Positions 17,201 to 21,230 of a DNA stretch of 21,230 nt are shown piece after piece. Made by a program: the position numbers and the translations under genes. The notes below the pieces were generated by a model. That model was not told the origin of the DNA, ran no database searches, and saw nothing but the letters and a program-made list of their open reading frames with translations. Each line of letters begins with the position of its first letter. The stretch's first letter is position 1. Origin of the DNA: Clostridia bacterium (lineage in GTDB: Bacteria > Bacillota_A > Clostridia > Christensenellales > CAG-138). The DNA lies in contig JAFUDD010000426.1 of the NCBI GenBank assembly GCA_017459315.1, positions 1 through 21,230 of the forward strand. The letters are read 5' to 3'.

Positions 17201-17769
17201 ACGTTCTGATCCCGCTACTGCACCTCAGACAAAAGTACAGCCGCGCTCGGATGATGAAGAAGATCAACAAGGCCAAGGAGCAGCTGCGCGAGGCGCAGGA
17301 GATGGCGGAGGAAGAAGCGCGCGACAAGGAGCGCATCGAGCAGCTCGCTGTCGAAGCGCGTCAGGATAAAGAGCAGTCCGAAATCGGCAAGAACGCGGGC
17401 AAGGGTGTTGCCGAAGCGATCAAGGCTGTGCGAGCCATGGCCGGTGATATTCAGGAGAAGGAATTCGACGAAGGCGTTGAGCTGCTGTATTACCGTCTCC
17501 GTTCGTTCCTCCGGAAGTTCCGGATCGGCATTCTGCTCGAAGCCGTGTTTGCGGTGATCGCGCTGATCGTGTTCATCCTCACCGAGGATATGCGCCTGCC
17601 GATGATCCTGATCGACCAGTATACGCCGATCATGATTATCCTGCTGCTGATCGTCTGGCTGTTCGATGTCACCTTGATCCGCTACCGCAAGGAAGTCCTT
17701 GCCGAGGAGGAAGAAGCGATCCGCGAACAGGCCGAGCGCGAAGCTGCCGAAGCCCAGACAAACGCGTAG
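14269..17769 (+). CDS. Class B sortase fused to four Ig/MBG repeats and a three-helix, coiled-coil membrane tail
   Basis: A 1166-residue protein. An N-terminal helix (about 33-60) is followed by a class B sortase domain (about 85-275) with YGHHMDNGAMFG (His159), LSTC (Cys256) and Arg264, the complete catalytic triad. Residues about 278-917 are four tandem units of 161 residues. Each has an Ig-like half (GYxGxYD...EYSxDGGxTW...VRATNxNY) and an MBG half (KVYGxxDPxF...YTVTRPGAGTDE...QGNYxVTFVxADF). A Pro/Asp-rich linker (about 925-950) leads to a helix at 964-984, a Lys/Glu/Gln-rich probable coiled coil (about 988-1060) and two further helices near the C-terminus. Predicted topology puts sortase and repeats outside and the coil inside. 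Sortases covalently anchor or polymerise surface proteins; ordinary class B sortases are about 200-300 residues. The ATG at 14269 follows AAGGAGG, deciding against the in-frame ATG at 14218. Confidence 0.9.
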   Translation: METHTDDFHEPEPHKATPKSVIAAVLNRVSELGTSVLSLLSGLLAAALILYSSYVLYDTFYTSESARSSWELLQYKPEIIDNNPKPLSGENLLTTINSQYRAWLTIEDTNIDYPMVQGENDLYYASHDIYGNVSLTGAIYLAAGNNGDLSDSYNIVYGHHMDNGAMFGALDAYTDEAYYNSHREGIIVSRSAVFDLYAFAVVKTDAYQSRIYSVGDRMDEVIDFISTADGTGDTTTLFYDAATADEATKVVALSTCAAANTNGRLVVFFAAKQRNLITVEAQGYEDTYDALPHSLTYTTNYPDDTVVEFSTDGGVTWSAQTPSIKDAGEVEVQIRVTNDTYGRATTSVTLKVNPAPVTVRATDSEKVYGETDPSFAATVEGVLDNATIAYTVTRPGAGTDENVGSYPDAIVPSGDERQGNYTVTFVPADFTIHSARTMVLSVTGYEGVYDAESHPVSAVPSVPEGTTIEYSIDGGNTWTTEVPAIRNVGTVDILVRATNPNYETVTASTTLTVTPKAVTVSANPANKVYGTDDPRFSGTVSGTVDDFRIVYTVTRPGAGTDEDVNTYDDAIVPSGEQTQGNYTVTFVPADFEITPADTLTLEATGYDGVYDAQAHAVEATVNVPAGTVIEYSTDDGATWTTTPPSITNVGTVTVQVRATNRNYDTVTETVTLNVTPAPVVVTANASNKVFGEEDPQFTAGVSGVIDGFEIVYTVTRPDAGTDEAVGIYPNAIVASGETTQGNYSVTYVNADFTIASAQGLALYAEGYTGFYDGTAHPVVASATTPDGGDASQTVIEYSTDGGRTWSTTVPTITNVGNVTVQVRASNPDYAPVEATVTLHIDPRTVVVTVNNVSKLAGNPDPEWSVTIEGLLDGDTVDYTVSRDEGEEPGSYALTPTGAAVQGNYRVLYNPGMLRIINNPNPTPVGPIDEPGDDDDDIDEIDDPEPPLAAVTRIFRPRGIKGRPAWALVNLICLILTFYVLIPLLHLRQKYSRARMMKKINKAKEQLREAQEMAEEEARDKERIEQLAVEARQDKEQSEIGKNAGKGVAEAIKAVRAMAGDIQEKEFDEGVELLYYRLRSFLRKFRIGILLEAVFAVIALIVFILTEDMRLPMILIDQYTPIMIILLLIVWLFDVTLIRYRKEVLAEEEEAIREQAEREAAEAQTNA
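15100..17019 (+). repeat. Four tandem 483-bp coding repeats (Ig-like plus MBG units)
   Basis: The GY codons that open each unit lie at 15115, 15598, 16081 and 16564, exactly 483 bp apart each time. Units 1-3 are 483 bp. Unit 4 has a short insertion (TTPDGGDASQT) and a diverged, shorter MBG half (LAGNPDPEW...). The repeats differ at many synonymous and some non-synonymous positions, so they are not fresh duplications. Confidence 0.92.
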
Positions 17770-17787
17770 GCATACAATCATATAGGA

Positions 17788-17815
17788 GAGCCGCACCGAA
17801 AGGTGCGGCTCTTTT
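17788..17815 (+). terminator. Rho-independent terminator of the sortase gene
   Basis: GAGCCGCACC (17788-17797) pairs perfectly with GGTGCGGCTC (17802-17811) around a GAAA tetraloop, followed by TTTT. It starts 19 bp after the sortase stop. Confidence 0.93.
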
Positions 17816-18155
17816 GTATAGCAAGAGTGTTTACGGAGCAGCGGAGGCAAGGGCGTTTGTATCTTTTTAAAAGACACTCAAAAGACTGCGGGAAAGAATG
17901 GACCACGCAACTGCAAGCAGAAGCATGACCTAAAAATAGTACATGTTAATGTTAAAATGAATTTGCTAATGGGCTGATATTGCACCATATAGAAACAATG
18001 ATATCCTATTTAAAGGATATATAAAGGAATCATAGAACAACAAAGCACCATATTTACACCATATATAACAAGAAAACAGTTAAACAGGTTTATATATGTC
18101 GCATGCTGCGCTTTTGCATCTTCGCAATGTTTACGGATCGTCCGCCTTAGGTCGA
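17816..18155. other. AT-rich intergenic region with short repeats, no gene seen
   Basis: This 340-bp stretch is far more AT-rich than the rest of the window and has no supported coding frame. CACCATAT occurs three times (17983-17990, 18046-18053, 18057-18064). ATATCCT and AGGATAT form an inverted repeat with a 6-bp centre at 18001-18020. I recognise no mobile element or RNA gene in it. Confidence 0.5.
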
Positions 18156-18184
18156 TTGACGAACCGCGCGAAATATGGTACAAT
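18156..18184 (+). promoter_or_regulatory. Promoter of the cobalamin riboswitch operon
   Basis: TTGACG (18156-18161) and TACAAT (18179-18184) with a 17-bp spacer lie immediately upstream of the aptamer closing stem. Confidence 0.75.
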
Positions 18185-18190
18185 AACCGC

Positions 18191-18276
18191 CGTATGGACA
18201 AGATAGGGAAAGCGCGGTGAAAATCCGTCGCAGCCCCCTCTGCCTTCAAAGTCGGAACGCCTATGCAGCCCATACG
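18191..18276 (+). ncRNA. Cobalamin riboswitch aptamer
   Basis: CGTATGG (18191-18197) and CCATACG (18270-18276) form a perfect 7-bp closing stem. Inside lie the conserved cobalamin-aptamer segments in order: AGGGAAAGC, GCGGTGAAAATCC, CGCAGCCCCC, then AAGTCGGAACGCCTATGC, which resembles the B12 box with a variant 3' end. The internal region is short, as in compact cobalamin aptamers. The downstream genes (a transcobalamin-like DUF4430 lipoprotein and an ECF S-component) match this ligand. Ligand type (adenosyl- or aquocobalamin) cannot be read from the sequence. Confidence 0.85.
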
Positions 18277-18335
18277 CACACCTTTGAACGGATTTTGCGG
18301 CGGGCGAGATCGGTGCGTGTTTGCGTTACCTTCTG

Positions 18336-18369
18336 CTCCCTTCGGAATCCGCCGGAGGGAGTTTATTTT
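18336..18369 (+). terminator. Riboswitch expression-platform terminator
   Basis: CTCCCTTCGG (18336-18345) pairs with CCGGAGGGAG (18352-18361) over 10 bp with one wobble pair, followed by TTTATTTT. CGGCGG (18298-18303) can pair instead with CCGCCG (18349-18354), which overlaps the terminator and is a candidate antiterminator. This fits transcriptional OFF control when cobalamin is plentiful. Confidence 0.82.
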
Positions 18370-18387
18370 GTACGGAGGGTACGAAAC

Positions 18388-18786
18388 ATGAAAAAAAGAA
18401 CCATTCTGTCCCTGCTGCTGGCCGCGCTGATGCTGCTGAGCTTTGCGGCCTGCACCGGCTCCGCTGCCGCGACCGCGCCCAAGGCTGACGCCGAACCTGC
18501 TGTGAAGATCAAATTCACGGCGATCTACGACGACACGACCAAGGAATTCAACCTCGAAACGACCGAAAAGACGCTTGGCGCCGCGCTGCTCAAAGAGGGC
18601 ATCATCGAAGGCACCGACAGCGAATACGGCCTTTTCGTCACGACCGTGGACGGCCGCGTGGCGGACGACGCCAAGCAGGAGTGGTGGTGCCTCACCAAGG
18701 GCGGCGAGATGTGGATGAACGGCGTGGACACGACCGAGATTGCGGACGGCGACGCCTACGAATTTACGCTGACCGTCGGCTGGTAA
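18388..18786 (+). CDS. DUF4430 (transcobalamin-like) lipoprotein, probable cobalamin-binding
   Basis: A 132-residue exported protein. A basic start (MKKR), a hydrophobic core and a lipobox-like FAAC with Cys22 predict a lipoprotein on the outer face of the membrane. The mature part begins with a short Ala/Pro linker, then an approximately 85-residue DUF4430 domain: FTAIYDDTTKEFNLETTEKTLG, LLKEGIIE, QEWWCLTKGGEMWMNGVDTTEIADGDAYEFTLTVGW. This domain corresponds to the C-terminal beta-domain of vertebrate transcobalamin/intrinsic factor. Its small size and place behind a cobalamin riboswitch suggest it captures B12 or a corrinoid for the ECF transporter whose gene starts 4 bp downstream. The ATG at 18388 follows CGGAGGG; the longer in-frame reading from 18217 runs through the riboswitch and is not real. 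Confidence 0.85.
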   Translation: MKKRTILSLLLAALMLLSFAACTGSAAATAPKADAEPAVKIKFTAIYDDTTKEFNLETTEKTLGAALLKEGIIEGTDSEYGLFVTTVDGRVADDAKQEWWCLTKGGEMWMNGVDTTEIADGDAYEFTLTVGW

Positions 18787-18790
18787 GCCT

Positions 18791-19327
18791 ATGAGCCACG
18801 CAAAGCTGCGCGAGCTGTGCATGCTCGCACTTTGCGCGCCGATGATCGTCGCGGGGAAAGTCGCGCTCGAACCGGTGCCGAATGTGGAGATCGTAACTTT
18901 TTTCATCATCCTGTTTACGGTCGTTTTCGGCTGGCGCGCGCTGTTTCCCGTGGCGGTTTTTGTTTTGGAGGAGGGCATGCGCTACGGCTTCGCGCCGCAT
19001 TGGTACATTTTCTACTGCGTGATCTGGCCGCTGCTCGTCGTGCTGACGATGCTCGCTAAGCGCTGGATCAAGGACAGTGCGCTCGGCTGGGCGATCTTTT
19101 CGTCAATCATCTTCGTGCCGATCTTCAGCATGGCGAATGTGCTGCTGCTGAAATGGTTCAAGCTGCTCGGCCGCGATTTTCAGATCCTTGCGTATCTGAT
19201 TCCGGAGATTCCCTATGATATCGCGCATATCGTCGGCAACTTTGCGATCACGCTCGCGCTGTTCAAGCCGCTGTACCGCGTACTGGAGCGCATGATGCAC
19301 ACCGGCAACGATCCCTTGCCGGACTGA
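18791..19327 (+). CDS. ECF transporter S-component, probably for cobalamin
   Basis: A 178-residue integral membrane protein with about six hydrophobic segments, the usual size for the substrate-binding S-component of energy-coupling-factor transporters. The N-terminal segment (LRELCMLALCAPMIVAGKVALEPVPNVE) is typical of S-components, in which the first helix contacts the EcfT subunit. No ATPase (EcfA) or EcfT gene is nearby, so it would use a shared energising module encoded elsewhere (group II arrangement). Substrate assignment comes from context: it is co-transcribed, 4 bp after a DUF4430 lipoprotein, under a cobalamin riboswitch. The B12-specific S-component CbrT is a precedent for such a protein. 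The ribosome-binding site is weak, so translational coupling is likely. Confidence 0.83.
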   Translation: MSHAKLRELCMLALCAPMIVAGKVALEPVPNVEIVTFFIILFTVVFGWRALFPVAVFVLEEGMRYGFAPHWYIFYCVIWPLLVVLTMLAKRWIKDSALGWAIFSSIIFVPIFSMANVLLLKWFKLLGRDFQILAYLIPEIPYDIAHIVGNFAITLALFKPLYRVLERMMHTGNDPLPD

Positions 19328-19342
19328 CAAAAGAAAGAGAAA

Positions 19343-19389
19343 AGAAAGCCCAAGGTGCGGCGCTGCCCGCCTTCCGGCTTTCTTTTTTT
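19343..19389 (+). terminator. Rho-independent terminator of the B12 uptake operon
   Basis: AGAAAGCC (19343-19350) pairs with GGCTTTCT (19376-19383), with an inner stem of AAGGTGCGGC against GCCCGCCTT, followed by a T-run. Confidence 0.88.
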
Positions 19390-19421
19390 GTGCGAAATCC
19401 CGGGGATCGGAAAACCGCCGA

Positions 19422-19449
19422 TTGACAAAAGGCGCACACCTGCTATAAT
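19422..19449 (+). promoter_or_regulatory. Strong sigma-A promoter of the carbamate kinase gene
   Basis: A perfect TTGACA (19422-19427) and a perfect TATAAT (19444-19449) are 16 bp apart, with TGC before the -10. It is the best promoter match in the window. Confidence 0.88.
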
Positions 19450-19505
19450 GGAATCGGAAAAAGATTTAGCTATCCAAAAACATTTTGTATACGGAGGAAA
19501 TCAAT

Positions 19506-20441
19506 ATGACAAAGCTCGTCATTGCGCTTGGCGGCAACGCGCTCGGCAACACGCCTTATGAACAGCTGCGGCTTGTGCAGCAGACCGCGAAGCCGATTGT
19601 CGATCTGATCGAGGCCGGGCATAAGGTCGTGATCGCGCACGGCAACGGCCCGCAGGTCGGCATGATCCAGAACGCCTTTGCAGCCTACCGCCGGGAAGAC
19701 CCATCCCGGGATGTGATGCCGCTTTCCATGTGCGTCGCCATGTCTCAGGGCTATATCGGTTACGATCTTCAGAATCTCATCGGCGAGGAGCTGGATCGCC
19801 GGGGAACCGGACTGCATATTGCCACGGTGCTGACACAGGTTGCCGTTGACCCCAACGATCCCGCCTTCCAGCATCCGACCAAGCCCATCGGCGCGTTTAT
19901 GACGGAGGCCGAGGCGAAAAAGCTCCATGACGAAAAGGGCTTTGATGTGGCGGAGGACGCAGGACGCGGCTGGCGGCAGGTCGTGGCAAGTCCCAAGCCC
20001 ACGGAGATCATCGAAATCCATACGGTCAAGGCACTGCTGGATCAAAAGCACGCGGTGATTGCCGCAGGCGGCGGTGGCATTCCCGTCATCTGGGCGGACA
20101 AGTACCACCTCAAGGGCGTACCCGCCGTCATCGACAAGGACTTTGCCTCCGAGTGCATGGCTGAACAGTTGGATGCAGATATGCTCATCATTCTCACCGC
20201 GGTGGAAAAGGTCGCGATCAACTTCGGAAAGCCCGACCAGAAGGGTCTGGACAGCCTGACGCCGGATGAGGCCCGCCGGTATATCGCCGAGGGACAGTTC
20301 GCGCCCGGCTCCATGCTGCCCAAGGTGGAAGCGGCGGTCAAGTTCGCCGAGTCGAAGCCTGGCCGCACCGCGCTCATTACCTTGCTGGAAAAAGCCAAGG
20401 ACGGTATCGCAGGCCGCACCGGAACCTGCATTTCTCTATAA
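19506..20441 (+). CDS. arcC: Carbamate kinase
   Basis: A 311-residue cytosolic amino-acid-kinase-fold enzyme, the usual carbamate kinase length. Motifs run in order: the N-terminal IALGGNAL, AHGNGPQVG, AMSQGYIGYDLQN, AAGGGGIPV, VIDKDFASE, the nucleotide-binding ILTAVEKVAINFGKP and FAPGSMLPKVEAA. It makes ATP and carbamate from carbamoyl phosphate and ADP, the last step of arginine-deiminase, agmatine or purine/allantoin-type fermentations. No deiminase, carbamoyltransferase or antiporter gene lies beside it, so the source of carbamoyl phosphate is not shown here. The ATG at 19506 follows GGAGG at good spacing, deciding against the in-frame start at 19485. The gene is monocistronic, with a very strong promoter and its own terminator, so it is probably well expressed. 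Confidence 0.93.
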   Translation: MTKLVIALGGNALGNTPYEQLRLVQQTAKPIVDLIEAGHKVVIAHGNGPQVGMIQNAFAAYRREDPSRDVMPLSMCVAMSQGYIGYDLQNLIGEELDRRGTGLHIATVLTQVAVDPNDPAFQHPTKPIGAFMTEAEAKKLHDEKGFDVAEDAGRGWRQVVASPKPTEIIEIHTVKALLDQKHAVIAAGGGGIPVIWADKYHLKGVPAVIDKDFASECMAEQLDADMLIILTAVEKVAINFGKPDQKGLDSLTPDEARRYIAEGQFAPGSMLPKVEAAVKFAESKPGRTALITLLEKAKDGIAGRTGTCISL

Positions 20442-20518
20442 TATACCAAATGGTTTGATACAAGACGGTACAATATTTTCAACGTGACACGAACCATGTT
20501 TTGACAGGCTGTGGCCAA

Positions 20519-20556
20519 AAGGCGGCGCGGGTCTCTTGACGCTGCGCCGCCTTTTT
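20519..20556 (+). terminator. Rho-independent terminator after carbamate kinase
   Basis: AAGGCGGCGC (20519-20528) pairs with GCGCCGCCTT (20544-20553) over 10 bp with a 15-nt loop, followed by TTT. It lies about 80 bp after the stop and overlaps the next promoter. Confidence 0.88.
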
Positions 20557-20564
20557 GTTATAAT
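20536..20564 (+). promoter_or_regulatory. Promoter of the right-edge gene, embedded in the terminator
   Basis: TTGACG (20536-20541) and a perfect TATAAT (20559-20564) with a 17-bp spacer. The -35 lies in the loop of the carbamate kinase terminator and the spacer covers its right arm. Confidence 0.75.
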
Positions 20565-20611
20565 TCTGAGTAAACATATAGTAATCTGCATGGAACAGGA
20601 GGCTTTTTGCT

Positions 20612-21230
20612 ATGCAGCCGAATCAGGCACAGCCCGTACCGCGCAAAAAGATCTGGTGTGTCGTCTACACCGACGCAGAACACGAGTGTTTTGAGCTCCG
20701 CACCATGCCGGAAGAAGGCGATACTCCCGTTCCTCTTTATCATCAGGAGTACTCCTCCGGCACGGCCATGGGCGATTTTCTGGAAACCGATCTTTCTGTC
20801 TGGGATCAACTCAGGCCAAAGATTGCGGAGGCGGTACAGTCCATCAACGAGGGCCGCTACCTCAAAAAAAGCTTCAACACCATCTTCTACTGCACCCTCT
20901 ACTGGCTCAACCAGAGCGGATTTTTCGCCCCCTTTGCCGCGGCGTTGCAGCGCCTTCAGATCATTCATGCCGTCGGAGACCTGATTTCGCTGGATGAGTG
21001 CGACCGTCAAATGGTTTACTATAGAGATTTGCAGGTTTACTATAGGGAATTGGTGGAGCAGGTCTTTGAAGTTCCGGAAAATGAGGACAGCGCCATTCGC
21101 TATTTCTCCCTCCAGCATCGCTTTGGTGAAGCCTCCTCTCCCTCCTTTTCCTTTGAAGCTGTGAAATATCTCCCCATGCAGCAGGGCATCGGTGGGCTCT
21201 ATCCCTACGATCAGTTTCTGGAGGAGGATG
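20612..21230 (+). CDS. Protein of unknown function, cut by the right edge
   Basis: The frame opens at an ATG 9 nt after a perfect AGGAGG and stays open for 206 codons to the window end, so at least the C-terminus is missing. I do not recognise a family. The N-terminus is polar (MQPNQAQPVPRKK), followed by a beta-like stretch (IWCVVYTDAEHECFELRTM) and a mainly helical, aromatic-rich region with NTIFYCTLYWLNQSGFFAPFAAAL and a doubled YYRDL/YYREL motif. No signal peptide or clear transmembrane helix is visible, so it is probably cytosolic. Promoter, ribosome-binding site and codon use support a real gene; a frame on the opposite strand over the same stretch is a shadow. Confidence 0.75.
   Translation, partial: MQPNQAQPVPRKKIWCVVYTDAEHECFELRTMPEEGDTPVPLYHQEYSSGTAMGDFLETDLSVWDQLRPKIAEAVQSINEGRYLKKSFNTIFYCTLYWLNQSGFFAPFAAALQRLQIIHAVGDLISLDECDRQMVYYRDLQVYYRELVEQVFEVPENEDSAIRYFSLQHRFGEASSPSFSFEAVKYLPMQQGIGGLYPYDQFLEED

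Noticed and set aside
17983..18064. CRISPR-like array from the CACCATAT repeats
   Set aside because: Repeats are only 8 bp with unequal spacing (63 and 11 bp) and no cas gene is near.
18217..18387. N-terminal extension of the DUF4430 lipoprotein
   Set aside because: It would translate through the aptamer and terminator hairpin and hide the signal peptide; the ATG at 18388 has a proper ribosome-binding site and lipoprotein signal.
18010..18978. 322-codon minus-strand frame over the riboswitch region
   Set aside because: It runs antisense to the riboswitch, the lipoprotein and the S-component gene, all of which have independent support.

Overview
The window looks like chromosomal DNA of a GC-rich, Gram-positive gut Clostridium-type bacterium (Oscillospirales-like). 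The signs are strong Shine-Dalgarno sites, sigma-A type promoters, an ECF vitamin transporter S-component, a DUF4430 lipoprotein, a class B sortase and a fibro-slime/CnaB surface protein. This placement is inferred from gene content, not from a marker gene. I see no tRNA, rRNA, CRISPR array, transposase or phage gene.

Layout. (1) 1-5659: the 3' part of a very large cell-wall adhesin with a fibro-slime domain, SpaA/CnaB modules and a non-canonical C-terminal sorting signal (IGPTN, membrane helix, basic tail). A hairpin terminator separates it from the next block. (2) 5756-9866, minus strand: an MFS transporter, an unrecognised multi-pass membrane protein, and a two-gene operon of a Pr6Pr-like membrane protein and an LtrA-family protein. 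(3) 10115-13045, plus strand: a tight operon of a DUF5058 membrane protein, a second membrane protein and a membrane-anchored M20 metallopeptidase, probably an uptake-and-hydrolysis unit for a peptide or N-acyl amino acid. (4) 13472-17769: a signal-peptidase-I-like protein that has lost both catalytic residues, followed by a class B sortase fused to four 161-residue Ig/MBG repeats and a membrane/coiled-coil tail. The two genes share a conserved upstream element. (5) 18156-19327: a cobalamin riboswitch with its own terminator, controlling a DUF4430 lipoprotein and an ECF S-component, so very probably a B12 uptake unit. (6) 19422-20441: a stand-alone carbamate kinase with a near-consensus promoter. 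(7) 20536 to the right edge: an unrecognised protein cut by the window, whose promoter overlaps the preceding terminator.

How they may work together. The most interesting part is region 4 read with region 1. In Streptococcus pyogenes pilus loci a catalytically dead signal peptidase homologue (SipA, Ser to Asp) works with a class B pilus sortase. Here the same Ser to Asp change is found next to a class B sortase, and a sortase substrate with a PTN-type motif lies about 8 kb upstream. This suggests a surface-polymer or adhesin display system in which the sortase is itself a giant repeat-bearing surface protein. Linking the adhesin to this sortase is inference.
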